A DNA stretch of 64,000 bases from Deltaproteobacteria bacterium (GTDB taxonomy: Bacteria; Desulfobacterota; Syntrophobacteria; Syntrophobacterales; Syntrophobacteraceae). The stretch is from assembly GCA_021777755.1 (NCBI GenBank), contig JAJYDE010000006.1:1-64000 (forward strand), written 5' to 3'. The notes beneath the pieces were generated by a model, which had not been told where the DNA came from, searched no databases, and saw only the letters and a program-made list of their open reading frames with translations. The translations under genes and the position numbers were made by a program. Shown piece after piece: positions 39,760 to 49,398 of this stretch. Numbering within the stretch: position 1 is the stretch's first letter; the number at the start of each line of letters is the position of its first letter.

Positions 39760-41178
39760 ATGGGAGAAAAAAAAGATTGGGGCAAGCTTGTAAGGCGGTT
39801 TGAAAGCCTTATGCGCCTCAAGTATTTTCCGGTGGGGCTGAAGATGTTCGAAGACAAGTCCGAACTTGCCAAGGTCCCATTTCTTAGACGACCCGGGCAC
39901 AAGGGGACACTGTGCCAGTTGATCGGCCTCGTGCGCAGCTTCGATTGGACGGTCGGAGCGGACGTGGACGATTTCCTGTTCGCCACCTGCCCTTCGATTC
40001 TGGGGTTGTGCGAGGTTCCCGAGACGCACAGAAACGGGACTTTTCGAAACATTGTCTGGGCGGCGACCAAGGAAGACGGGCGGAAAATGGAGGCCTCCAT
40101 CCCCCGGATCTCCACGGGAAAGTATGAAGCGGTCGCCATGGCGCCCCTGGCCTACGACGCGTTTGAGCCGGACATGGTTCTAATCTATGCAAACCCCGCG
40201 CAGATGATGCTTCTAATCAATTCCTTGCAGTTCAGCCGCTACGAGGTCATGCGGTTCCATTGCGTGGGCGAGTCGTCCTGTTCGGACGCCCTGGCGCGCT
40301 GTTTCAACACGGGGAAACCCTCGCTGGGTATTCCCTGCTATGGTGAGCGCCGCTACGGTCATGTGCAGGATGAAGACCTGGCGATGGCGCTGCCGGCGGG
40401 GCTCATGGAAAAAGCACTGCACGGAATGGAGGCGCTCTACCGAAGGGGAATCCGCTATCCCATAAGCTATGCGGGTGCTCAAGCCGATATCGAGCCTCAA
40501 ATTCCTGTTTCCTACAAAAAACTGGATGAAGTCATGGCCAAGGCGAGGGGAAAGGGCTCGCCCCTGCTGGTGGGGATTACCGGAGGCATCGCCTGCGGAA
40601 AGACAACGGTTTCGGCGATGCTCGAAAAGCTCGGAGTTCCTCTGATAGACTTCGACCTCATCGCCAGGCGGGTGGTGGAACCGGGAACCGATGCGCTGGC
40701 AAAGATTGTCGAATACTTTGGAAAACAGCTCCTCATGGCTGACGGCAAACTGGACCGAAAGATGCTCTCCGAGGTGGTCTTTCGAGACTTGGAGAAACGA
40801 AAGAAACTGGAGAGCTTCACCCATCCTCCCATCTACGAGGAATTTTTCCGGCAGGTTGCGGCCATTACGAGCGAAGACCCGCGGGCCATCATCCAGGTCG
40901 CCGTGCCGCTTCTTATCGAGTCCAATCTTTGCTATCTGTTCGATACCGTCGTCGTGGTTCATATTTCGGCCGCCGAGCAGGCGAGGCGGCTCGCCAGACG
41001 TGACGACATAACCCTTGAGGCGGCCGAAAACATCCTCAAGGCTCAACTTCCGATCGAGTCGAAAAAGCCCTTCGCCGGTTTTCTAATCGATAACGAAGGC
41101 GAGCTGGAAACCACTCGAAAACAGGTCGAAGCACTCCGCGACGAATTGGAGAAGTTAAGGAGCGGTAAGCAAGGATGA
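39760..41178 (+). CDS. DUF169 domain fused to dephospho-CoA kinase (CoaE)
   Basis: N-term DUF169-like (YFPVGLKMFEDKSE...CQLIGLVRSFDWTVGADVDDFLFATCPSILGL); C-term LVGITGGIACGKTTVSAMLEKLGVPLIDFDLIARRVVEPGTDAL...AVPLLIES. Confidence 0.85.
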   Translation: MGEKKDWGKLVRRFESLMRLKYFPVGLKMFEDKSELAKVPFLRRPGHKGTLCQLIGLVRSFDWTVGADVDDFLFATCPSILGLCEVPETHRNGTFRNIVWAATKEDGRKMEASIPRISTGKYEAVAMAPLAYDAFEPDMVLIYANPAQMMLLINSLQFSRYEVMRFHCVGESSCSDALARCFNTGKPSLGIPCYGERRYGHVQDEDLAMALPAGLMEKALHGMEALYRRGIRYPISYAGAQADIEPQIPVSYKKLDEVMAKARGKGSPLLVGITGGIACGKTTVSAMLEKLGVPLIDFDLIARRVVEPGTDALAKIVEYFGKQLLMADGKLDRKMLSEVVFRDLEKRKKLESFTHPPIYEEFFRQVAAITSEDPRAIIQVAVPLLIESNLCYLFDTVVVVHISAAEQARRLARRDDITLEAAENILKAQLPIESKKPFAGFLIDNEGELETTRKQVEALRDELEKLRSGKQG

Positions 41179-41262
41179 AGGGCGGAAAAAGACTTGCACC
41201 ATCCCGGATGACTTCGATGCATATCTTCCCCCGGGGTCTTGCAATAGAATTCGGGAGCGACC

Positions 41263-42330
41263 ATGAAAGAGCCTGTTTTCGACCAGATCGTCGATTCTCT
41301 ATCCGATGCGCTGATCACCGTTGACCGAAACAAGAAAATCGTCATCTGGAACAAGATGGCGCAAACCATGTTCGGCTATGACAGGGCCGGGATGGAAGAG
41401 GTCGGTATCGAGGCCATAATACCGCCGGTCTATCGTCAGCGGCACCGGGACGGCTACGAGGCTTTCATAGGTTCCATCGCGGCGCGAAGCTCCTACGTGT
41501 CGGAATCTCATGAATTCGAGGGGCTGCGCCGAAACGGCGAAGTATTTCCCATCGAACTGACCCATTCCCTGGTGAAGCTCGACGAGCGGGACTTCTTCAT
41601 TACAGCCATCGTCCGGGACATTTCCCTGCGCAAAAATTACGAGTTGATGCGTGAGCGTTTCGAACGTATCACTCGACACGATCTGAAAAACAAGCTGGTC
41701 ATCATCTGTCTTGCGGCCCAGAGGCTGGCAAAGGGGTTGAATTCGGAGGAAAAGTCGAAGGCGGGCAAGTATATGGAAATAATCCTGGAGGAATCCCGAG
41801 GGACGCTCGAACTGCTCGACTCCGCCCGGGGACTCATTGCGCTGGAGACGGGGGAATACAAGCGCAAGGATGAAACAATCGAACTGGCCGGGCTTCTCGG
41901 ACGCAAGGCCGAGCAACTCCGGCCCGTGGCGACGGCCAGGGGCGTCAAAATCGTGTTCCACGACCTGACGGATCGGAAGATAATCCTTCAGGCGGACAGG
42001 GCGCTACTGGAGCGGGCCATTGAAAACCTGCTGAAAAATGCGATCGAAGCCGAAGACAGGGGCAATTCGGTGGATATGACGCTAAAAGATGGCGAAGGGG
42101 CGGCGGCCGTGCTCGATATCCACAACGGCGGTAAACCGATTCCTGAAAACATACAGGACCGGCTTTTTTCCGCCTACGTCACCCACGGTAAAAACGAGGG
42201 CACGGGTCTGGGATTATATTCCACGAAGCTGATTCTCGAAACCATCCATGGATGGCCGATTTCCTTTCGTTCCGGGTCGGGCGGTACGACATTCACCGTG
42301 AGAATTGGTTCCATTTGCGGCCCGGTTTGA
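41263..42330 (+). CDS. PAS domain sensor histidine kinase
   Basis: PAS domain; HDLKN H-box; ENLLKNAIEA N-box; GTGLGLYSTKLILE G2 box. Confidence 0.93.
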   Translation: MKEPVFDQIVDSLSDALITVDRNKKIVIWNKMAQTMFGYDRAGMEEVGIEAIIPPVYRQRHRDGYEAFIGSIAARSSYVSESHEFEGLRRNGEVFPIELTHSLVKLDERDFFITAIVRDISLRKNYELMRERFERITRHDLKNKLVIICLAAQRLAKGLNSEEKSKAGKYMEIILEESRGTLELLDSARGLIALETGEYKRKDETIELAGLLGRKAEQLRPVATARGVKIVFHDLTDRKIILQADRALLERAIENLLKNAIEAEDRGNSVDMTLKDGEGAAAVLDIHNGGKPIPENIQDRLFSAYVTHGKNEGTGLGLYSTKLILETIHGWPISFRSGSGGTTFTVRIGSICGPV

Positions 42331-42415
42331 CCCAGGTCAAGGAATTTCCATACAAATCGTTATAAAATCGAGTCATTTGCACAGGACTACATCCAGGCTC
42401 GAAGGAGGCATTGAC

Positions 42416-43426
42416 ATGGGATACCGGTTGTCGGGGGAACAGTTCGACCGTTTCCTGGATCGACTGAAAGAAAACTACCGTGTGTTCGGCCCGGCAGTGG
42501 ATCGGGACAAGGGCAATTATACGGACATGGACCGGGTGACTTATAAAGAGATCCACCGGTTGGACGATCTGGAGCTGAACCGGAAAAGCTATTTTTCCCC
42601 CAAGGAAATATTTTACCCCATAAGGGAGACCCTTTTTCAATTCTGCGAGGGTGAAACGAGGGTCCCTGCGATCGATGAGAAAAAAACGGCCATATTCTTA
42701 AGACCCTGCGATATCAACGGAATCGATCGTCTGGACACAATATTTTTGGAAAACGGCCCTTTCGAGGATTTCTACTACAAGCGGCGGCGCGATAAGGTGA
42801 AGTTTTTCATGATCGAGTGCACAAGCGGTTTTGACAGTTGCTTTTGCGCCTCGATGAAGGCCAACAGGACGGAGCGTCGCGACGTTACCTTCCGGTTTGG
42901 CGACGAGATCCTGGCGGAGGTAAAAAGTGAGGAGTTTGTCCCCTATTTTGAGGGCATGGCGCAGAAGCCCTTTGAAGTGCGCTTCGTTGAGAAAAACCGG
43001 ATGAAGGTGCGCCTGCCCGAAGTGGCGGACGTCACGGTCGAGCATTTTCAACACGAACTTTGGAAGGAATACACGGCCCGCTGCATAGCCTGCGGAAGAT
43101 GCAACACTTCGTGCATCACCTGTTCGTGCTTCACCATGCGGGACGCAAGCTTCGCCGGGGGCAAAATCGGAGAGAGGCGGCGGACCTGGGCGGGATGCCA
43201 CGTGAACGGATTTACCGATATGGCCGGCGGACATGGTTTCCGGGGACCGCGGGGTGAGCGGATGCGGTTCAAAACCATGCATAAAATCAATGATTATCAC
43301 AAGCGCTTTGGCAAACACCAGTGCGTTGGCTGCGGCAGGTGCGAAGACGTCTGCCCGCAATACATCTCTTTTGCCAGGTGCATCAACACCTTGTTTGATG
43401 TCGTCCGGGAGGGGAAAAGCAAATGA
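42416..43426 (+). CDS. asrA: Anaerobic sulfite reductase subunit A
   Basis: AsrA-like architecture with FLRPCDINGIDRLD and C-terminal 4Fe-4S motifs CIACGRCNTSCITCSC and CVGCGRCEDVCP. Confidence 0.88.
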   Translation: MGYRLSGEQFDRFLDRLKENYRVFGPAVDRDKGNYTDMDRVTYKEIHRLDDLELNRKSYFSPKEIFYPIRETLFQFCEGETRVPAIDEKKTAIFLRPCDINGIDRLDTIFLENGPFEDFYYKRRRDKVKFFMIECTSGFDSCFCASMKANRTERRDVTFRFGDEILAEVKSEEFVPYFEGMAQKPFEVRFVEKNRMKVRLPEVADVTVEHFQHELWKEYTARCIACGRCNTSCITCSCFTMRDASFAGGKIGERRRTWAGCHVNGFTDMAGGHGFRGPRGERMRFKTMHKINDYHKRFGKHQCVGCGRCEDVCPQYISFARCINTLFDVVREGKSK

Positions 43427-44211
43427 AAAACCCCTTTTTGCCGGAAAAGATGCGGATCCTGGAGGTCATCGGGGAAACCGCGATCGATTCCACCTTTGTG
43501 CTGGCCCTGGACAGAGCGGTAAAGCCGGGGCAGTTTTTCGAGTTTTCCGTCCCGGGGGTTGGTGAGGCGCCCATTTCCGTAAGTGATTTCGAAGAGGGCA
43601 GGCTTTTTGTGACCATTCGAAAGGTGGGGCGTCTGACAGACGGGTTGTTCGCCCTCGGACCGGGCGATTATCTTTTTGCCCGCGGCCCCTACGGGAACGG
43701 CTTCGACTACGGAGACTATCTGGGCTCGGATCTCAAGGTCATTGCCGGCGGAACGGGCCTTGCGCCGGTAAAGAAGGTGATAAAAAACTTTATCGGAAGC
43801 GATAAGGTTTCCAGCCTGGAGGTGCTCCTGGGGTTCAAGACTCCCGAAGACATTCTCTACCGGGATGAGGTGGGGAGGTGGGTCGATTCCGGAGTGGCGA
43901 CCCTTACGGTGGACAAAGGCGCCGATGGTTGGAGCGGCAATACGGGCCTTATCACGGGATATCTCAAAAACCTCGATCTCGGCAATCGCGACAACTGCAA
44001 GTTCATCGTGGTGGGACCGCCCATCATGATCAAATTCGTAACGGTGGAACTTTTGTTGATGGGAATTTGCGAAAACAACATCCGGGTTTCCCTTGAGCGT
44101 AAGATGAGCTGCGGCATAGGAAAGTGCGGTCACTGCAAGATCGATGAGACCTACGTCTGTCTTGAGGGGCCGGTGTTCAGTTACGCCAAGGCCAGGAGGC
44201 TTCTGGACTGA
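43423..44211 (+). CDS. asrB: Anaerobic sulfite reductase subunit B
   Basis: FAD/NAD reductase family, VIAGGTGLAPVKKVI, RKMSCGIGKCGHC iron-sulfur motif; ATGA coupling to asrA. Confidence 0.9.
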   Translation: MKNPFLPEKMRILEVIGETAIDSTFVLALDRAVKPGQFFEFSVPGVGEAPISVSDFEEGRLFVTIRKVGRLTDGLFALGPGDYLFARGPYGNGFDYGDYLGSDLKVIAGGTGLAPVKKVIKNFIGSDKVSSLEVLLGFKTPEDILYRDEVGRWVDSGVATLTVDKGADGWSGNTGLITGYLKNLDLGNRDNCKFIVVGPPIMIKFVTVELLLMGICENNIRVSLERKMSCGIGKCGHCKIDETYVCLEGPVFSYAKARRLLD

Positions 44212-45188
44212 TGAGTATCGACACAAGAAAAGCAATAAAAAACGCCTACCGGATAACCTGTGTGCGGGGAAAAACCGCGCTTCGCATCCGTGTGCCGGGC
44301 GGACACATCGAGACCCGGTTTTTCCCGCTGATAGACGAAATCGCTTCGAAATACGGTGACGGAACCGCCCATATGACCACGCGGCAGGGATTCGAACTGC
44401 CGGGGATCGACTTCGACATGATTCCGGAAATAAACAAAAAGATACGCCCCTTGATCGAAGCGCTGGGGCTCGCCGTGGATGTGGGCGACGGGGGATATCC
44501 GGCCGCGGGCACCCGAAATATCTGCGCCTGTATCGGCAGCCGGGTCTGCACTTTCGCAAACGATGACACCACGGCCATGGCGCGGGAAATCGAACGGATG
44601 GTCTATCCGAACAACTTCCATTTCAAGATCGCGGTAACGGGATGTCCCAACGACTGCATAAAGGCGATAATGCACGACTTCGGCATCATCTGCACGGTTG
44701 AGCCGGTCTACGATCCGTCGCGCTGCATAAGCTGCGGGGCCTGCGTGGAAAACTGCGCAAAGGCGGTGACCGGGGCGCTTGCCATGAAGGATTTTTCGGT
44801 GGTGCGAAACCATGATATATGTATCGGATGCGGTGAGTGCATCCGCAAATGTCCGACCGAGGCTATGACGAGATCGGCGCAAAAATCCTACCGGCTGGTC
44901 GTTATGGGCAGAACGGGCAGGAAGAACCCGCGGATTGCGGAAACGTTCATCAAATGGGCCGACAGGGAGTTGATCCTGGGAGTCGTTCGAAACGCCTACG
45001 ACTATGTCGAACGCCACATTGACCGCGGCCTCGACAAGGAGCATGTGGGATACATTGTGGACCGCACGGGCTACCGCGTTTTCCGGGAGGAAGTACTGCG
45101 GAACGTAAGGTTGAATGAAAGGGCCGTCGTGGCCGAAAATATCTCCTGGGGCGGGTATCGTTACACAAACGATGCGGGTTTGCGCTAA
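44211..45188 (+). CDS. asrC: Anaerobic sulfite reductase subunit C (siroheme)
   Basis: TTRQGFELPGID; CACIGSRVC...VTGCPNDCIKA siroheme/4Fe-4S motifs; two ferredoxin motifs. Confidence 0.93.
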   Translation: MSIDTRKAIKNAYRITCVRGKTALRIRVPGGHIETRFFPLIDEIASKYGDGTAHMTTRQGFELPGIDFDMIPEINKKIRPLIEALGLAVDVGDGGYPAAGTRNICACIGSRVCTFANDDTTAMAREIERMVYPNNFHFKIAVTGCPNDCIKAIMHDFGIICTVEPVYDPSRCISCGACVENCAKAVTGALAMKDFSVVRNHDICIGCGECIRKCPTEAMTRSAQKSYRLVVMGRTGRKNPRIAETFIKWADRELILGVVRNAYDYVERHIDRGLDKEHVGYIVDRTGYRVFREEVLRNVRLNERAVVAENISWGGYRYTNDAGLR

Positions 45189-45259
45189 TGGTCTGAAAAG
45201 CCGCGAATATGGCTCGCCTTGGGATAGTCTGATTCAGCCATTTTGTTCGGGGAGGGGCA

Positions 45260-45712
45260 ATGAAGATCTGCTTGAGCGGCTTTCTGATGCTGATTTTGTG
45301 CTGTTTTTCATTTTCGCCGTCCGTTTTGGCGGCTTTCGATCTGCCCGGGGATTATTACCTGGCCTCCGATTGGAAAATGGCTGTTGCTCAGGCCCAGTCG
45401 GATCATCTTCCCATCGCTTTTCTTCTCTCGGACAGGTATACGACATGCCCGCTTTGCAGCGCGGCCAGCAAGGATGTGCTAAACGCACTGGAAGGCCACG
45501 CGGTGATTGTTTACGTGGAAAGCACCGACCTGCCCGTTCTGCCTCCTCTGGTCGCAAAGGCGATAAATTCGCCTGAATCGGGCAAGCTTATTCCCATAAC
45601 CGCCATAACGGACAGCGAATGCGGCAGGGTACTGGTCGTAATTCCCTACATCCGCGACCCCGGGCAAAGAATGGCCGAGATCACAAAGGCGGTCGCGGAG
45701 CTGCCCCACTGA
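45260..45712 (+). CDS. Secreted thioredoxin-like protein with CPLC motif
   Basis: Signal peptide MKICLSGFLMLILCCFSFSPSVLA; ASDWKMAVAQAQSDHLPIAFLLSDRYTTCPLCSAA. Confidence 0.55.
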   Translation: MKICLSGFLMLILCCFSFSPSVLAAFDLPGDYYLASDWKMAVAQAQSDHLPIAFLLSDRYTTCPLCSAASKDVLNALEGHAVIVYVESTDLPVLPPLVAKAINSPESGKLIPITAITDSECGRVLVVIPYIRDPGQRMAEITKAVAELPH

Positions 45713-45940
45713 GCCCCCCGGGCTTAAAACCACCGGGTTGATTACTTTTCGCAGCTCTCCCCATGGCCCGGCGGGACGGATCCCTCACGATCGGCCAGCG
45801 CGTCGAAGACGGCAAGCTGGAGATGTTTCCAGCGGATGGCCAACCACGAGCCCGCCTGCCCCCCCCCCCGGCCTGTATGACCGCCGAAGCGACCGGGTCT
45901 CGCTCGATAAAGTCGAGCGCGCGGCAAACAACATTGTTGA

Positions 45941-46030
45941 TGTTTCAAATCTCTCAAGGCCGGCGACGTGCTGATGGTCTGGAAACTTGACCGGCTGGGC
46001 CAGGTCTTTGCGCGCCTCAGCCAGGTCGCG
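45941..46030 (+). pseudogene. Serine recombinase/resolvase remnant
   Basis: Translation CFKSLKAGDVLMVWKLDRLGQVFARL matches the conserved resolvase segment (L..GDxLxVWKLDRLGR); no intact ORF. Confidence 0.65.
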
Positions 46031-46282
46031 TCGATCGTAAATCCAGCGAGGCTCCTGAAGACAATCGCTTTACAGAGCCTTAGCGGCCATGAATCCTTGC
46101 CATTCACACAGCGGTAACCAGGCCAGGTTTGAAGGTTGTGGGGGTAGGAATGCGAGGTCAAAAGAAAATGACTCCCGATCCCGGTACCCTCCCAAACCCC
46201 GTTTTATACAGACTGTATCCTTGTTAACGCTGGCCATAATTGCAACAACGGACTAATTTAGGGGAAATGACTGGAGTATTTC

Positions 46283-48367
46283 ATGGCACGAAGTGCAAAG
46301 ACAAAGGAACTTGCCAATTTTATATGGAGCGTGGCGGATTTGCTGCGTGGCGACTACAAGCAGGCCGATTATGGCAAGGTGATATTGCCGTTTACGGTAT
46401 TGCGCCGCCTGGACTGCGTGCTGGAGCCAACCAAACAAAAAGTGCTCGATTTTATTGAAAACAAGGCAAAGGCGATGAAGCTGAAAAACCTTGAGCCCGT
46501 TTTGAATAAAATCGCGGGGCTGTCGTTCCACAACACCAGCAAGTACACCTTTCAAAAACTTAAGGAAGAGCCCAACAATGTTGCCGCCAACCTGAAGAGC
46601 TTTATTAACGGTTTTTCCGCCAATGGCCTGGAAATAATCGAATATTTCAATTTTGGCGAGCATATTACGCGCCTCGATGAAGCCAACCTGCTTTTTATGG
46701 TGCTCAAGCGTTTCGCCGCAATGGATTTGCACCCGCAAGCCGTATCCCCGATGGAAATGGGTTATGTTTTCGAGGAGCTGATCCGAAAATTCTCGGAGCT
46801 TTCCAACGAAACCGCGGGAGAGCATTTCACGCCACGGGAAGTCATCAAGCTAATGGTAAATGTCCTGTTTCTCAACGATCGGGACATGCTTACGAAGAAG
46901 GGCATCGTCAAAACGATCTACGACCCGGCCTGCGGGACCGGGGGCATGCTGTCGGTAGCCGAAGAGTACATCAAAGAGCTCAATCCGGATGCCAAACCAG
47001 TCGTCTTCGGTCAGGAGATCAACCCGGAATCGTATGCCATCTGCAAATCCGACATGCTCATCAAGGGGCAGGACGTCAGTAATATCAAGTTCGGCAATTC
47101 GTTCACCATCGATGGCCTGGAAGGGGAACAATTCGATTATATGCTCTCCAATCCCCCTTTTGGCGTCGAGTGGAAAAAGGTCCAGACCCACATTGAAAAG
47201 GAACACGCGGTCAAAGGTTACGCGGGCCGTTTCGGCGCCGGGCTTCCACGCATTTCGGACGGGTCCTTTCTGTTTCTTCAGCACATGATTTCCAAGATGC
47301 AGGAGGTAAACGGGGGGTCGCGCATCGGTATCGTGTTTAACGGTTCGCCTCTGTTTTCCGGCGGAGCGGGCAGCGGCGAGAGCAATATCCGCAAATGGAT
47401 CATCGAAAACGACATGCTCGAAGCGATCATCGCCATGCCCGACCAGCTATTTTACAATACCGGCATTTTTACCTACGTCTGGGTCCTTACGAATCGCAAG
47501 ACAGCGAAGCGCAAAGGCCGTGTCCAGTTGATCAATGCCGTATCCGAGCGGTTTTACCAGAAAATGAGCCGCAGCCTGGGCAACAAGCGAAACGAAATCA
47601 GCGACGGGGAGGATGGTAAACCGGATCAGATCGGGGAGATCACCCGAATATATGGCGACTTCAAACACAACGACACCCGAAAAGTCATAACAAACGGCAA
47701 TGTGGAAGATGTTATTGTCAGCAAGATTTTCGATAACGACGATTTCGGGTATTGGCGAATAACCGTTGAACGACCCTTGAGACTCAACTTTCAGGCTAAC
47801 GCGGAACGCATCGGACGGCTTGACGACGAAACCGTCTTTGCCAATCTTGCCCGATCCAAAAGGAAAGATGCCGCCGGCCAAGAGGAAATGGAAGCCGGCC
47901 GGCGGCTTCAAGCCGGCATCAAAACCATGCTGCGAACCCTTGGCGGTGGAAAGTGTTACAAAAATCGCGACGGATTCGATGCCGATCTCTATGCCGCCAT
48001 CAGAAGGAGCGGGTGCAAAATTTCCGCACCGCTGAAAAATGCGATTATGAAGGCCCTGTCCGAACGGGATGAAACGGCCGATATCTGTAAGGACGGCAAA
48101 GGCAGTCCTGAGCCCGACACCGCTTTGCGGGATTATGAAAATATTCCCTTGAAGGAGGACATTTCAGAATACTTTGAACGTGAGGTCCGCCCCCATGTCC
48201 CGGATGCCTGGATCGATGAAAGCAAGACCGTGAAGGGGTATGAAATCAGCTTTACGCGGTACTTTTACAAGTATAAGCCGCTACGCTCCCTGGCCGAGAT
48301 CCGTGCCGATATCCTGGCTCTCGAAAAGGAAACGGAGGGGATGATTCATGAGGTGCTCAACGGATGA
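46283..48367 (+). CDS. hsdM: Type I restriction-modification system DNA methyltransferase subunit HsdM
   Basis: GEHFTPREVIKLMV, YDPACGTGGML, MLSNPPFG. Confidence 0.97.
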   Translation: MARSAKTKELANFIWSVADLLRGDYKQADYGKVILPFTVLRRLDCVLEPTKQKVLDFIENKAKAMKLKNLEPVLNKIAGLSFHNTSKYTFQKLKEEPNNVAANLKSFINGFSANGLEIIEYFNFGEHITRLDEANLLFMVLKRFAAMDLHPQAVSPMEMGYVFEELIRKFSELSNETAGEHFTPREVIKLMVNVLFLNDRDMLTKKGIVKTIYDPACGTGGMLSVAEEYIKELNPDAKPVVFGQEINPESYAICKSDMLIKGQDVSNIKFGNSFTIDGLEGEQFDYMLSNPPFGVEWKKVQTHIEKEHAVKGYAGRFGAGLPRISDGSFLFLQHMISKMQEVNGGSRIGIVFNGSPLFSGGAGSGESNIRKWIIENDMLEAIIAMPDQLFYNTGIFTYVWVLTNRKTAKRKGRVQLINAVSERFYQKMSRSLGNKRNEISDGEDGKPDQIGEITRIYGDFKHNDTRKVITNGNVEDVIVSKIFDNDDFGYWRITVERPLRLNFQANAERIGRLDDETVFANLARSKRKDAAGQEEMEAGRRLQAGIKTMLRTLGGGKCYKNRDGFDADLYAAIRRSGCKISAPLKNAIMKALSERDETADICKDGKGSPEPDTALRDYENIPLKEDISEYFEREVRPHVPDAWIDESKTVKGYEISFTRYFYKYKPLRSLAEIRADILALEKETEGMIHEVLNG

Positions 48368-49398
48368 GCGATCGACCTGAATCCAGTGGCTCACAGATCG
48401 TCATCTATCAGACCGAGGGCGGCAACACCCGCCTGGAGGTGAGGCTGGAACAGGAAACCGTCTGGCTGACTCAAAAAATGATGGCGGAATTGTTTCAGGT
48501 GTCCGTACCCACCATCAATGAGCATGTCAAAAATATCTACAAAGAAATGGAACTCATTCCGGAGGCAACTATTCGGAAATTCCGAATAGTTCAAACAGAA
48601 GGGCGGCGCACCATCGGCCGCAGGGTGGATTTCTACAATCTCGACATGATCATCTCCGTGGGATACCGCGTCAAGAGCCATATCGCCACCCGCTTTCGCC
48701 AATGGGCCACTCAACAGCTCAGGGAGTATATCGTCAAAGGGTTTGTGCTGGATGATGAAAGGCTGAAAAATCCCGATCAGCCCTTTGATTATTTTGATGA
48801 GCTTCTGCGCCGCATTCAGGACATCCGCACGTCCGAAAAGCGGTTCTATCAGAAGATCACCGATATCTACGCGACCAGCGTCGATTACGACCCCACTCTG
48901 CCCATCAGTATAGATTTCTTCAAAACCGTGCAAAACAAGCTTCATTGGGCCATCACCGGAAAGACCGCCGCCGAGATCGTTCATGAGCGCGCGGACAGCG
49001 AAAAGCCCAACATGGGCCTAACCAATTGGCGGGGCGTAAAGGTTCGTAAGGCCGATGTCGTTATAGCGAAAAACTTTCTCGATGAGGGCGAGCTGAGGGC
49101 GCTCAACAACCTGGTGGAGCAGTATCTCATCTTTGCCGAAGGCCAGGCCATGCGCCGCATTCCCATGCAAATGAAGGACTGGATCAAAAAGCTCGATGGT
49201 TTTTTGACCCTGAACGATCGCAACATCCTGGACCATGCCGGTAAGATTTCCCACCAGGTGGCCAAAGAACTGGCCGAAGCCGAGTACGACAAATTCCACG
49301 AACAACGGCTTCAGATTGAGGCCCGCAAGGCGGATGAGGGTCATTTTCAGCTACTGACGGAAAAGCTGAAAAAGAAGGGGAAGGATTTTACGAAATGA
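48364..49398 (+). CDS. RhuM family protein (R-M-associated)
   Basis: QETVWLTQKMMAELFQVSVPTINEHVKNIY...GRRVDFYNLDMIISVGYRVKSHIATRFRQWATQQLREYIVKGFVLDDERLK. Confidence 0.92.
   Translation: MSDRPESSGSQIVIYQTEGGNTRLEVRLEQETVWLTQKMMAELFQVSVPTINEHVKNIYKEMELIPEATIRKFRIVQTEGRRTIGRRVDFYNLDMIISVGYRVKSHIATRFRQWATQQLREYIVKGFVLDDERLKNPDQPFDYFDELLRRIQDIRTSEKRFYQKITDIYATSVDYDPTLPISIDFFKTVQNKLHWAITGKTAAEIVHERADSEKPNMGLTNWRGVKVRKADVVIAKNFLDEGELRALNNLVEQYLIFAEGQAMRRIPMQMKDWIKKLDGFLTLNDRNILDHAGKISHQVAKELAEAEYDKFHEQRLQIEARKADEGHFQLLTEKLKKKGKDFTK

Noticed and set aside
43297-44559. 420-aa - strand ORF
   Set aside because: Antisense to asrA/B/C, which show iron-sulfur and siroheme motifs.
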